Source: Forficula auricularia
Lineage: Eukaryota; Arthropoda; Insecta; Dermaptera; Forficulidae
Direction of reading: 5' to 3'
Assembly: GCA_024734495.1 (NCBI GenBank)
Contig: JALMQS010000070.1
Span: 14,193,486-14,257,485 of the forward strand
Length of the DNA: 64,000 nucleotides
Below the pieces are notes generated by a model, which ran no database searches, was not told the origin of the DNA, and saw nothing but the letters and a program-made list of their open reading frames with translations. Positions within the stretch are counted from its first letter, which is position 1, and the number at the start of each line of letters is the position of its first letter. Of this stretch, positions 1 through 12,102 are shown piece by piece. The translations under genes were made by a program, and so were the position numbers.

Positions 1-129
1 TTAATTTAAAATCTATTGGTGTTTTTTCATTTTCATTCGAGTTCAAATGAATACAATATTATCTAGACACAAAGTCTAAATCAAAAATATATAGTTTTAG
101 TAAAAGAAATCAAGATATAAATATTAATG

Positions 130-205
130 TGACATTGGTCTAGTGGTTAGAGCTGATGACCATAGTTCAAGAGTTCGTCGGTTCGATTCTAGGCAAGAGG
201 GTAAT
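130..205 (+). repeat. tRNA-derived SINE fragment
   Basis: A box TGGTCTAGTGGTTAGAGC and B box GGTTCGATTC at the right spacing, but the acceptor and T stems do not pair well. Probably a decayed SINE head. Confidence 0.5.
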
Positions 206-544
206 TTTTTTAGAGAAATTTCTCTAAGCGTTGTTACAAATTAATCTAGATGAATATATATAGTATATATATATATGTGTATGTTTATTTGAATCAAGCA
301 GAGGACAACCTCTTTGTTTCTCTTTGTGTATTATTTTTTTGCTTATTCGCGTGGAGGAAAATTAAATCCAAGAATGAATTATTATTTTTCTATCTGGATT
401 CCGATAAGATTGATAAGTCAATAACTTAAGGAGGTGGAAAACTCTGGTTCTATTATCCAAATGTTCATATATTATTTTCCAAATGAAGAATGAAAAAGCC
501 CTTGAATGTTTGGAGCTATTGAGCTGAAACTTAATAGACAAGAA

Positions 545-705
545 AGGGGTGAACCGCGATTGGAATTAGGTGTACACTTCTATGGAATTATGTGGAATTA
601 TCTTGGAATTCATTAGAAAATGCCCCTTAATCTATTGTCTTCTAGTTGGAAATGAAAGTGGAAGTGGAAGTAGGTGTACATGATTTAGGTCGCGGCTCAC
701 CCCTC
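545..705. mobile_element. MITE with AGGGGTGAACCGCG ends
   Basis: Inverted ends AGGGGTGAACCGCGA and TCGCGGCTCACCCCT-like, 160 bp. Copies at 4292-4857 (with Penelope-like insertion) and 11101-11258. Non-coding. Confidence 0.75.
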
Positions 706-1255
706 GCAGACAAATATATATATATTAACCTGTAATTTGTTTAAGCCGTTCGATGACAAAATATTCCGAAATGACCAAAATTTGCAGATAGCCTACAAGA
801 TTTTTGAAAAGTTTACACTTCTTACTCTAATTTTGATTAAAATTTTCAATTAAACCAGTAGAATAATGTGTAAAAATATATATCATTCAAAAAATTATCT
901 ATCACAGATTCTTTGCAATTGCTTAATATGCATCTAGTTTTCAATGATGTCAAAAATGATTTCTCAAGCATTTAAATTAAAAGTTTCTTTTTGCCGAGAG
1001 TAGCAGAATTGTTATAAATTAAAGGAGACAATAAATGAGTGTGTCTTCTGTTGGAAAAATAATTTTTTAATTTATTTATAACGAGACTATAATCTCATAC
1101 ATTTGTTAACGACTATAGAAATAGAGATATTTGATATATTGTTGAAATATTTCAGCTTAACTTAAATCCAATAAATAATTCGGGAGACTCATATTTAAGA
1201 GAAATTAAATAGTTTATGGGGTCCTGATTCATCCTAGTCAATAATACTAACAATT

Positions 1256-1605
1256 CAGAATCAAGCTATCAGACGTCGACTATTAGTATCACCTCTCCTG
1301 ACTCACTGGTCTATCGAAGAGTTTCCGCGCTTTCCTTTTTTTATAGATACTATCAAGGCACTTGCTCAAATGAATTAAAATAAATTATTGTTCCCAAGGC
1401 CTGCTTCGCGCCTAACACACGATTCGCCCTATACTAAAACGCTTTGGCAATTAAATTGGAGAAGTGTCGAACCACCTAAATTTCTAATAAGTAGTTTCTA
1501 TCATTTCAAGAGATTGGATCTTTCTCTCCTCTCTTCATTAAAACAAGGATTTTTCAACCCCTATAGAAGCTGCAACCCTTCTTGCATTCGATCGTAATGA
1601 AAATA
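1256..1605 (+). pseudogene. Degenerate Jockey/CR1-like LINE tail
   Basis: Reads FFYRYYQGTCSNELK, corresponding to [15 protein letters not shown] in the 38.8-39.4 kb fragment, with an internal stop. Only the C-terminal portion remains. Confidence 0.6.
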
Positions 1606-1607
1606 AG

Positions 1608-2285
1608 CTGACGTGTTCTGATGTGACCATCCACTTGACTTTACCATACAACCCGGCCCCTAAAATTATTTATAATCGTGTAGGTGGCGGTTAGTTTTTG
1701 CATTTTTATACTTCTGGGGTCCCACTGATTATGTATACAAAATTTGGTTGAGTTTGGTAAATGGCCAAGATTTTCATTTTTTGACCTTACCCTCCCCGCC
1801 CCCATTTTAAGCGGTTAGTTTTTGCATTTTTAGACTTCTGGGGTCCCACTGATTATGTATACAAAATTTGGTTGAGTTTGCTCAAATGGCCTAGATTTTT
1901 AATTTTTAACCCCCTCCACCCCCCTTAATTTTGAGTCGATATGCACCAAAATCTAATCAGCTCTTAATCTCAATGAACCAAAACTACGTGTGAAATTTGG
2001 TTTCGATATTCCCACTAGTTTTTGAGCTAGCTCGTCCACAAAATTTGGTAACGCACAGACTAACTAACTAACAGACATTTTGACAAAACAATTATTATCT
2101 CGAAAAATATAATTTTTTCGATGTTCACTTATTAGGGATTTTTTGTAGAGCAAAATGCCATGGTTTCGCTCAATTTTTTTAATCAAAATAGTTTCAGCCG
2201 TTTTTGAGATATTTCGAAAAGAAGAAGGAAAAAAACACTTTTTTCATGCACGATTACAATACTTGACCATACCCTGTAAAAAGTC
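1608..2285 (+). repeat. Copy of the C-rich-unit repeat family
   Basis: Same order of blocks as 13128-13925, with two internal units. Confidence 0.7.
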
Positions 2286-2289
2286 TTAC

Positions 2290-4280
2290 CAAAGAGCGTA
2301 GATAGAGATGTTAAAGTGTTAATTCCCTTCAGAGTGTAGAGTAGTACACAGCTCAGCTTCTATAGTAAAATATATTAAAGACGTTTCTTTAATTATATTA
2401 TATCTGAAAAGAAATGAATAATAATTAGAAATTGTACTTGTTTTACTTTATAAGAAATTAGAAATCTATTTCTAAAATACCTCGGAAATTAATGATCTTT
2501 ACATTACAGCTTTGATGTTTGGGATGGTGATTTCGTTCCCCCCACGACATTTCGATCCCAATTAATTGAACTGCAGTAAATTGGTTGATTTTCGTCACCA
2601 TTTAAAAACACTTCAGAAACAGGAAAATAAAGAGTGAATCAAATTACGTGTATTCTACTTTATGTAAATAAGTATAAAAGTATATGTAAATATTTTTTTT
2701 TAATTTGAGAATATATTTTTGAAGTCTGTAACTACGAAGTGAAACACTATTAAATATTTGTGTAAAAAATTACAGAATGAAGATAGTGGCAAAGCCTTGG
2801 AAAATAAAACCCCAAATTGGTAAAATATTTATATTAAAATAAATCTATAAGTACCTACTTATTTATATTGAAAAAAGCAGATGACACACATTTTTTTATA
2901 TTTCTTGTAAATTAAACATTCAGGTCTTTTTATGTTTACGGAGGGGTCTCAAAATTTTTCTTATACAATAGTGTCCCGAAAACTTGGCACTCAGTAGCCC
3001 GGCAGTCCGGAAAACTCGGCCACACCCTGGTAGGGTGAAAAAAAAACCTTTTTCATGTAGTAAAGACTTTATGCCTTCATAAAGTACGTACTTTTCTTTT
3101 ATTTAAGGGTACTTGGGGAGTTTATTCTCTGTTGTATTCTCAAGCAAACAATACATACAAGTACAGTACTGTATTTTCTGAGAAAACACTCGTACTTATT
3201 ATTATTATTCCCGATAACCTGGCATTTTCACAAACTCGGTCACCCTTCGGTCCACATTAGGCCGAGTTTTTGGGACTCTACTGTACCTAAATTGATTAAT
3301 GGAATATGTGGAGATCATAAAATTTTAACATGCCAAATTTAATATTTCTAACTTTAAAAGTATTGAAGCTACATGTCTGTGATAGAAAGTGCAAAAGCAC
3401 GAGCTACAAACGAAGAGCAAATTATCACAATAGGGTACCTTTTTAGATCCAGAACCCTAATTTTGTAAAAATAATCTTTTAAATAATATAAATGTGATGC
3501 ATTATTCCCACGAATCCGAAATTATTTTTATCCAGCCAAATTATAGAATGAATCCCATCTGGGATTGTCACATTCATTAAATATTCATTTATAAAAAATT
3601 GAGGAGGTTGACTCATCAATTTCACTATCAATACATACATAAGATTAGCTAAGCTGTGTAATAATAATCCCACCATCCCACGCAGAAATGTTTTGTATTA
3701 GTATGCCGTTGGATGTAATTTGCATTTTTCTTTCTTTGCTTTTTTTTTTATAAATCAGATGCGAACCAATGTGATTGATTCCTCGGACATTTACCTGGAA
3801 TCCTTGAAACGTCCTGCCCAGGGTCATTTATAATTTTGCATTTTTAAGATGGCCTCTTCTGCTTTATAATCCATGTTACCGAAAATGATACATGAGTCTG
3901 GAAAATAGAGAATTTTAATATTTATATACGCAAAAGGTGATAAACATTTTTATATATTACTCTTTTTAGTTTGAATTATGTATATATTCAAAATGTCTTC
4001 GACAGGTAGATAAAGAAATCTGCATTATAATAAAAAATATTTATATTAGTTTATTGAACTGAGTATATTTAAATCGTATTAAAAATCAACTGGTGTCTGC
4101 ACTTATAAGCTCCTCTTCTTTTAAATCATTCTATAAATTTTCACCTTTAAAATTACTCCCTAAACAGTGTTTCAATTGAATAAAATGGTACTTCTTAAGA
4201 ACTAGGAAAATGTTGGATTCCTTGGTTTATGTGCTAAGATGACGCGCGCTTGCTAGTCTAAAGAAAGACCACTTACAAAT
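2290..4280. other. Non-coding AT-rich DNA, nothing recognised
   Basis: Only short chance frames. A GGCCGAGTTTT-type repeat with partial inverted copies lies near 2975-3270. No conserved protein seen. Confidence 0.5.
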
Positions 4281-4376
4281 AGGTAGAAGCGAAGGGTGAA
4301 TCGCGATTGGAATTAGGTGTACACCGTCTTTGGAATTACTTTGGAATTCATTTGATAATCTATTGTCATCTATTGT

Positions 4377-4783
4377 TTAATTGAAAAGTTTTTGTTTTGC
4401 CGAGAGTAGCAGAGTTGTTGATTCACAAAGAGAAACAAAGAGGTTGTCCTCTGCTTGATGCAAATAAACATACACACATATATATCAAGATGATATATCT
4501 GTATATATATTATTTATTTGTTTGAGACTATAGTTTTGAAGACTTGGTCTTCATCTATCAGTCTTTCTTCAATTATAAATGTTTTTCATGGAGTCAATAT
4601 CCATATGATATTGACTCGCATGAAAAATTTTATAATTGAAGAAAGACTGATGATGAAGACCAAGTCTTCGAAACTATAGTCTCAAACAAATAAATAATAT
4701 ATATACAGATATATCATCTTGATATATATGTGTGTATGTCTATTTGAATCAAGCAGAGGACAACCTCTTTGTTTCTCTTTGTG
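4377..4783. mobile_element. Short palindromic Penelope-like insertion with 14-bp target duplication
   Basis: Flanked by TTGTCATCTATTGT at 4363-4376 and 4784-4797. It has two inverted arms meeting near 4600 and no coding sequence. The ends share the GCCGAGAGTAGCAGAG and GAGGTTGTCCTCTGCTTGAT segments of the 25.4-kb element. It is inserted in the middle of a MITE (4292-4857) that reads continuously once the insertion is removed. Confidence 0.85.
4640..4690 (+). ncRNA. Hammerhead-like motif, right arm of the 4.4-kb insertion
   Basis: CTGATGA 4647-4653, stem II GAAGAC/GTCTTC at 4655-4669, GAAA 4670-4673, GTC 4679-4681. Intact core. The left-arm copy (about 4531-4582, minus) is damaged: CTGATAGA replaces CTGATGA and the G before AAA is lost. 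Confidence 0.7.
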
Positions 4784-5460
4784 TTGTCATCTATTGTCTT
4801 CTACTTGGAAATGAAAGTGGAAGTAGGTGTATACGATTTTAGGTCGCGGTTCACCCTCGGGTAGAAGTATATATGGTACATTCACTTGTATAATTTTGAA
4901 TAAATTTATATACAAATTACAATGTTTTTCCTTGTAGGCCTTACAGTTTGTTATATTTTGAAAGGTCAAAAAAATAAAATAAGGAAAATAATTGTTTTTA
5001 TTATATTTTTCATTTAATTATAAATTTTCTATCATGAAATGAATGAATGGATAAAGTCTAGTCAATGAACCTATTCTGTTATACGTAATTTAAAGAGATA
5101 TTTGCTTACTAAATATATGCCATTTTTTCATCAGATTTTGTTTATTAAAGCAAATCGATAATCTTTTATGTTGTTGTCTTCATGATGATTCAAAATAGAA
5201 TAATATTGCATCTTTTTTTTTAATTAGATCAATTTTTAGTAATGTTTAGACTTCAAATTGATAAGAGATACCCCTAATCACTTACAGGCATCGGAGAAGT
5301 TCTCAAATTTAATTCAAGAAATAATATTTCGTGAAGCGGTCCTCATAGTGAAGAGGGTGCAAAAGCTGCGGAGCGCAGTGCAAACAAGCAAAACAACAAT
5401 TTTTAAAATTAAGGGATTTAAGGAAGGGCACTCCCAAGGTGTTTGCGAGATACTTTAACC

Positions 5461-5645
5461 CAGGGGTGGCCAACGTATGGCGCATGGAAGTTTATAAGTG
5501 GCGCATTTCATAATAAAATTTCTCAAGAACCCAAAGCCCATATTGCCGATTTTTTTGTTTTATTTCCTTTGATTAGAAAGATAGTAAATGTATTTGAGTT
5601 GTATGGCGAATTTGAACTCTTAAGTGAAAAGGTTGACCACCATTG
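5461..5645. mobile_element. Small hAT-like MITE with 8-bp target duplication
   Basis: Ends CAGGGGTGGCCAAC and GTTGACCACCATTG, flanked by CTTTAACC at 5453-5460 and 5646-5653. Non-coding, 185 bp. Confidence 0.82.
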
Positions 5646-5662
5646 CTTTAACCAAATTAAAT

Positions 5663-6015
5663 ATCGTCGCCTTAGAGAGTAAACCTGCTAACTCACAACA
5701 AGGAAATTTTACAGGGGAGAGAGGTTGTATTGAATCCGAGTGTCAAAAATGCTCTCTTGGCCAATGGCTTGCCCTCTGAGGTGATATCTCTGAATAATAG
5801 CAGGACTAAAAAAATTTTTAAACAAGATTTAATCTTCATTATGGGACAGTTCGCTAAATCATACCATATATTTTAAATATAATTTCATAAGGGTTTTTAT
5901 TTATGAAGATCTTCAAAAATCAAAGGCTACTGGTATGACTTCTCGAATCAAATATCGTCGCCTTAGAGTGTAAACCTGCTAACTTACAACAAGGAAATTT
6001 TACAGGGGAGAGAAA
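5663..6015 (+). repeat. Direct repeat of a 65-bp segment
   Basis: ATATCGTCGCCTTAGAG...TTTTACAGGGGAGAGA occurs at 5663-5725 and 5946-6013. Part of an unrecognised repeat. The short frame at 5258-5458 before it has no recognisable product. Confidence 0.55.
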
Positions 6016-8390
6016 AAACAAACAAAATTTAATATTGTTGTTATGGAAAAAAATATTTTTCACTTTTTTTTCTACAACTTACGATCGTAATTTTAAGTAG
6101 CAGTTTCACTTGGAGGATGTTGCATCTCTTTTTCTTTCAACGGTATTAATATCTCATATTTGATAAAAAATGGAGTTAGTAGTTTTACACTCTAAGCCGA
6201 CGATTTTTTCATCTCTATAACATTGGTATCTCACAAATACTTTTGTTTTGTATAATAACAGAAAATATTCTTGTTTAATTACATAATTCAATGTTGGGAA
6301 AATTAAAAATATACGCGAAAATACATCCAATGCCTGAAAATGTCTTATTTAATGATTGATTTTATGGTAATCATTGTCTAAATCGCTTGTATAAGAAGTT
6401 TAATATTTTCTTCCCTAATTATATATTAGTATATAACATCAAATAATACAAATAAATATGAAACATTAGCTTTGCGGGCTTGACGACAGAAATGTGTTCA
6501 AGTATATTAACCAATTACATGGAACTAATTTCCTTGGGCTAAATTTATATAATTTTAAAGATTTATAGATATTTGTAATTTATAATAATGGAATAGAAGC
6601 CTCAGAACTGGAAGGAATCAAATTATAATATGTCAAAAATGTTTCAGAGATTTTGAAAACAAAACATAATCATTCGAATCGGAATTGTATCCCAAAAAGG
6701 TCTTAATGGGATTCTCTTCCTGTTTCATTTTTTTTTTAATCTTACAACCTTCAATCCTTCAAAACCTTCGGTTCCAATCCAATTTATTATCGCTATTATA
6801 TAAATATACGAGAAAGAACAAGTGTGAATAGTAACAGGCGTGTTTAACCAGATTTTTTTAATAGAAAGGGTCCAAGAAAGTTGAACACCTACAATTTAGA
6901 ATTGTCTCCTGGAACGAATGATTTTTAGCGACATTTTGATGCCAAATTTCTTTTTCAATAATAATAGTACTTAACCAAGAAGATAAAAATAAGAAAACAA
7001 CATTATCATGCTGACCCGTAGGATTTGAGATTAAAAATAATTTAATTCACTAAAATGAAAGGATTTTAATAAACACTGAGACTCCATTTATACAATATAT
7101 AAAGTGAATCATCCTTATTTTTTTTTAATTTCACTTACCTATCGAAGATTGTAAGAAAAATATATTGCATTCACTCTTCGGAGGTTCAATTTTTGATGTC
7201 TTCTATCTCCAAACCGATAAAGGTTAATTTCATTTAGACAACTCCAAGTGATAGTATTTCGATATAGAAACTAAATTATAAAAAATAAAACTGATTTTAT
7301 GGGCGTAGGATCCAAAATTCACCTGAAAATTCAATGATCGGTGTGTGTCCACTGCTATATCTTGACACCAGTAAGTCAAATACCAACGGAATTCAATTCT
7401 TATGCTATAAATCGGCGATATGGTAAGCTTTTGGTCCAATTGACATACCCCTTGTACCCCTTTACTTGACGGTTGGAGTGGAGTTTTATTTATTTTTTTT
7501 CTCGAAAACAAAAACTAACGTTATCATTTTTTGAAAAATTGGTGCACCTAATAAATAATATAATAATAATAGCCTAGATTAATTTGCAGCAACGTTCAGA
7601 GAATGCTGCCGACAGAGAGCGCTGATGCCGTCGGTATATTTGCGACAAATTTGAAATATAATTGTAATTTGAACTCGAATTCCGAAATGAAAAACTCCAA
7701 TTGATTTTAAATTAAGAAACATTAAATATTTTGATAATTATTCCTCCCCCTCACCACTCAAAAATTATTATTCAAAGAACGCTAAAGTTATTATTATTTA
7801 ATTGAAATCGTTGTAAGGTGGATAAGAATTAAATTGAATATGCAATTTCGAAAAAGGCACATGGACACATTAGCTTTTCTTTGCGCACAGAAAAAGAAAT
7901 TAATCACATCTTATTTGATTTATATTTTATATATTATTTGTTTTTTTTTAATAATTTGCCACTTTTTTATAATTTTTTAAAAATCTAAATTTTGTTATTC
8001 TTATTTTTTGATTTTTACAAAATTGAACGACTTAAGACACGCATGCCCATATGAGTTTCTCATCGCAATACTAGAGCAGCCTGTCATACAAACAACACCT
8101 GATCTCTTTTAAATATTTTGAGGCTTATATCGATTATCGATCCCAAATTTAAAAAAAATGATATAATATAATTCTCCTCCTCACACGATTCCACTTATTT
8201 AAATAAATCTATTTCCACACAAAAAATATCACAATGCTGTAGATTATAGAAATAAGAAATACTCCCAGATTTATATCTAGATTCTCATTTCTGTAGCTGT
8301 GTCAGGACGAAAATGAGGCGAAACTTTTAAGAGAGTATGTATTTTCGGGAGTTTACAGGTATACATTTGGAGTGTGGTTTTTTTAAGAGG
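6016..8390. other. Non-coding DNA, nothing recognised
   Basis: AT-rich. The longest frame (7230-7511, minus) has no recognisable motif. Candidate for old repeats. Confidence 0.5.
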
Positions 8391-8394
8391 AATA

Positions 8395-8520
8395 AAATTT
8401 TTGGACCGAGACGCCGCCCGCCAGGGCACTCAGCCTGGAGGGCCGAGCTTCGAGGTGCCGAAGGCACGCACGAAAAGCTCGTAAATAATACTAGTCCTGT
8501 GATGTATATTTTTTTATATT
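8395..8520. repeat. GC-rich island with Helitron-like 3' hairpin
   Basis: Hairpin GTGCC-GAA-GGCAC and CTAG|T about 27 bp later, in otherwise AT-rich DNA. May be a Helitron terminus. No 5' end recognised. Confidence 0.35.
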
Positions 8521-9074
8521 GATTAAAATTATACGAGGGAACTCATGATTAGGTACATTTAAAGTGGACTAATTCGAAAGGGGAAAAATTGGTAGAATTA
8601 TTTCAAAGACTGTAAGTGTAAGTCGAGTAGTTCACTAATTGATTTTCTTAAGTTTTTAAGATCGTTAAAGAGGCATTTCTAGATGCTAGCTCTGTACAAT
8701 ATAGAGTTGAACTTATTAATAGTAGGTAGGAATAATTCAAAAGACGATGGAATTTCAACCTAGAAAGTTTCTCTAGCGAATCTTAACGGGAATGAAGAAT
8801 GAAAATTTAGACAATAGAAGAGAGAACTATGGTAAAAGGAAACATCTCTCTCAGGAAACTAGTATAGCATCAAATCTTATTAAAATTTTATTTAATGATT
8901 AATAAATATATAACTAATGATTATATATAATTAAATGAAAAATTACATTAAGTATTCTAGAAAATTATAGAAGTTTGATTAGAATATTTCGTTATCCATG
9001 TGTCCATGATTAATAATTAAAGGAATCGTAGGGAGTTGGACCCGACTTCAAATCAAATACAAAGTTTTTTTATC

Positions 9075-9127
9075 TAAATAGGCCAAACGTTTCGTTGCTG
9101 GTTCGCAGCTTCTTCAGTGGCTCATTT
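9075..9127 (-). ncRNA. Hammerhead-ribozyme-like motif, family C, left arm
   Basis: Minus strand CTGAAGA, GAAACGTT, and the same stem I with TGGCCTAT. Stem II GCTGC/GCAAC carries one mismatch relative to the right arm. Confidence 0.6.
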
Positions 9128-9310
9128 ATTAAACTTATTTGTCTGGGGTTTGGACTGAGAGAAAAACCATTTTCAAAAAGTATCCTTACAAATCACTCAA
9201 TTTTATCAAATAATATAAAACTTAAACCTTTTAAAATAATATAATTGTTTCCAGTCAAAATAATTAAAAGAATCAAATTGAACAAAGATTTTTTTATCTA
9301 CTATAAGAAT

Positions 9311-9360
9311 AAATGAGCCACTGAAGAAGTTGCGAACCAGCAACGAAATGTTTGGCCTAT
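9311..9360 (+). ncRNA. Hammerhead-ribozyme-like motif, family C, right arm
   Basis: CTGAAGA at 9321-9327, stem II GTTGC/GCAAC perfect with a GAACCA loop, GAA, ATGTT with GTT as cleavage triplet. Stem I AATGAGCCA/TGGCCTATT pairs except for one A-C. Confidence 0.7.
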
Positions 9361-9489
9361 TTAAATAAATAAACTTTGTATTTAATTTAAAGTCAAGTCC
9401 AACTCACTACGATTCCTTTAAAAATTTAATTAGAATAACAAATTCAAATTTAGGGAACGAAGAAAAAATTATTTTTATTACAGACAAAA

Positions 9490-9584
9490 GGATCAGCCGG
9501 GGCTCGAACCCGGGATCTTTGCATATGTACTGCAATGCTTAGTCATAAGAGGTTTACCTCCTATATCCACTAAGCTACTGATCC
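9490..9584 (-). tRNA. tRNA-like unit with long extra arm (copy 1)
   Basis: Acceptor GGATCAG/CTGATCC (7 bp), T arm CCGGG-TTCGAGC-CCCGG, an arm TTGCA-GTACATA-TGCAA with a 7-nt loop, and a long arm GCTTAGT/ACTAAGC topped by GAGG/CCTC where the D arm should be. A-box-like TAGCTTAGTGG and B box GGTTCGAGCCC are present. TTTT directly after the acceptor fits a Pol III stop. The fold is not a standard tRNA, so this may be a SINE head or a tRNA-like gene. Flanked by AGACAAAAGG/CCTTTTGTCT. Confidence 0.55.
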
Positions 9585-9979
9585 CCGAACCCAAACTAAT
9601 ACCTTTTGTCTATATGAATTATGGAATTTCTTTTTTAATCCTCTCCTCGTTCATTTTTCGCAGCGTAGGCCTTGATTCATTAATTAAACAATTAATTATT
9701 CCAGCGCCTCCCAATCGATCGCAGACCCCAAAGATCGAAAATAATTTTCTCTTCACCCGGGGCGCGACCACAACGAGGCTGTGTAAAGACAATTAATAAC
9801 AAATTCAAATTTAGGGAACGAAGAAAAGATTATTTTTATTACAGACAAAAGGATCAGCGCTGGAATAATTAATTGTTTAATTAATGAATCAAGGCCTACG
9901 CTGCGAAAAATGAACGAGGAGAGGATTAAAAAAGAAATTCCATAATTCATATAGACAAAAGGTATTAGTTTGGGTTCGG

Positions 9980-10074
9980 GGATCAGTAGCTTAGTGGATA
10001 TAGGAGGTAAACCTCTTATGACTAAGCATTGCAGTACATATGCAAAGATCCCGGGTTCGAGCCCCGGCTAATCC
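9980..10074 (+). tRNA. tRNA-like unit with long extra arm (copy 2)
   Basis: Same 95-nt sequence as copy 1 in opposite orientation, with one change in the acceptor (CTAATCC), followed by TTTTGT. The two copies lie on an inverted repeat spanning about 9430-10235. Confidence 0.55.
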
Positions 10075-10496
10075 TTTTGTCTGTAATAAAAATAATCATT
10101 TCTTCGTTCCCTAAATTTGAATTTGTTATTAATTGTCTTTACACGGCCTCGTTGTGGTCGCGCCCCGGGTGAAGAGGAAAATTATTTTCGATCTTTGGGG
10201 TCTGCGATCGATTGGGAGGCGCTGGAATAATTTAATTAGAATATTTAAAAAAAAAAATTAAATTTGAGAAAATTATCTGTTACTTTGGCTATACTTGAAT
10301 ATATGTAGTTACTTTGATTAGAATAGGGAATAAAGTCGACAAATTACAAAAATTACAAGTAAGGACAAAAGACGAAGATTGATTGTCAAATGTAATTTAA
10401 GTTTTGTCATTGAGAAATGTCATGGACGAGTAGAAATAATCAGGATTAAGTAAAATTTCAAGGTAAGTTTCACAAAATAAAACAAATATATGTTTT

Positions 10497-10930
10497 GAGT
10501 TTTTATCTCGATATATAGGTATATTTCGGGTTTTGAGTCCATCATCAGGAGCTAACATAGAAAACATCATAGAGTAATATAGAGTGGATGGCTACCGTAT
10601 ATCGAAAAAGCGCTCTCTAACGACTGTAGGACGAAAACTCTTAGTTCTTAAGAGCTATCCAAGGATCATAGAACATTCAAAGCCTTTGTCATAGATAAAA
10701 GATACATGCCTTTTATGTTATATATAAGCACATTTTTTACTCTTGATAATGTCGCCCTGGTCTCGCCAGAGAGCTCTGTAACTCGTATACGCTAAAATAC
10801 ATTGGCACCCTATGGAGCCTTCCACTCTATATTACCCTATGGAAAACATGTTTTCAATGTTAACTTCTAATGATGGCCTCAAAACCGAAATATACCTATA
10901 TATCGAGATAAAAACTCAGAACATTGTGAA
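10497..10930. mobile_element. Family F ribozyme palindrome split by a MITE
   Basis: Outer arms 10497-10570 and 10845-10930 are inverted copies (TTTTATCTCGATATATAGGT and mirror). The interior 10573-10843 is a separate MITE. Hammerhead-like motif on the minus arm at 10506-10556: CTGATGA 10542-10548, GAAA, stem III ATATA/TATAT, ATC cleavage, GAG/CTC stem I start. The plus arm core is CTAATGA. Confidence 0.55.
10573..10843. mobile_element. MITE with TAATATAGAGTGGA ends
   Basis: Inverted AGAGTAATATAGAGTGGA and CCACTCTATATTAC, non-coding, inserted in a family F ribozyme palindrome. A second copy spans about 17902-18226. Confidence 0.65.
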
Positions 10931-11100
10931 ACCTACATTGAAATTTTAATTACTTATTTAAAAATGTTTCACCTTGAACCGACACCTGACTCTTTAAAAA
11001 TTATTGAAGAATAGAAAACATCCAGATTTGAAATTAAACAACATGCAAGGCGGTTAATTCTTAGATTAAATTGTAGAGGAAATGTGGGGTAGTTCCAGAC

Positions 11101-11258
11101 GAGGGGTGAACCGCGATTGGAATTAGGTGACACCGTCTTTGGAATTATTTGGAATTACTTTGGAATTCATTAGATAATCTATTGTCATCTATTGTCTTCT
11201 ACTTGGAAATGAAAGTGGAAGTAGGTGTACACGATTTTAGGTCGTGGTTCACCCCTCG
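11101..11258. mobile_element. MITE with AGGGGTGAACCGCG ends, intact copy
   Basis: Same family as 545-705. Gives the uninterrupted version of the site hit at 4377. Confidence 0.75.
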
Positions 11259-12102
11259 GTTCCAGACTAGTTTATCATTTCCTCAGTCTAGACTTCCACA
11301 TTTGAAAACGACTACAGAAATAGATGTCGAATTCGATATTCTAGTGGGATTTTCTCCTTGAAAATTCGCAATCTAGGTGGGTTCAGCCGAAACATTTCTT
11401 TCGATAAACAACTCAACCTTCAAAGTATAAAATCTCCAAATGGATTCTCTATATCTATAAATTATGGTGATTTGACGTTTTCTTGTCAGCGAATCGTTTA
11501 TTGAGAGTCAAATCTATGAACAAAGATGCAGTGTATTAACAGAAAAAAAATATAGATAAATAAACAGACAAACTGAAACAATTCATACTTGAAATTTTTT
11601 TCTTTTACAAAAAAATAAGCAAAATTAAGGATTGTTGAGGGAAATACTCCGGATGCAAGCTGAGTTACTTTAAAAATAAATATATAGATAAATAAATAAA
11701 TAATAAAAATTTTCATTACTATGTCTAAGAAACTATGCTAGATAGAAAGGAATATAAAAAAATTGAATAAATAATTTTGTAAATAAGAAATAGTTGTTAA
11801 TGAATTGAAAGGGAGCATTGAACGCTCTTCAGAAAAAAAATAACAAACAAAAGAAAGCTAAATACATTTAGTGCCAAACTCAAAGAAGGAAATCTAAAGA
11901 AAAATAAGCCAGCCAAGTGCGAGTCAGACCGTATAGCGAGAAGTCCGTGATTTATAACTCTCAAAATACTTAAGATATAAAAATGATTCTTATTTGAAGT
12001 TGATAAGCAAAAAAATGTGTGAATTTTCAGAATTTTTTATAAATTTATGTTAAGCCACTTCTGAACACATCTAGGTATAATAAAAATAATTTTTAAGAAA
12101 AA

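Larger units (their letters stand above)
9030..9425. mobile_element. Palindromic ribozyme element, family C
   Basis: Terminal inverted repeats of roughly 100 bp (AGGAATCGTAGGGAGTTGGA and its mirror TCCAACTCACTACGATTCCT). No coding sequence. One hammerhead-like motif per arm. Family B shares its plan and the TTGGAC end motif. Confidence 0.7.
9430..10235. repeat. Inverted repeat complex carrying the two tRNA-like units
   Basis: The segments AACAAATTCAAATTTAGGGA, CGATCGCAGACCCC and CTTGATTCATTAATTAAACA recur in direct and inverted order. This is consistent with two or more rearranged copies of one element about 350 bp long. Confidence 0.65.

Noticed and set aside
4400..4780. CRISPR-like alternating repeats
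   Set aside because: The repeats are two inverted arms of one insertion, not direct repeats with spacers, and the DNA is eukaryotic.
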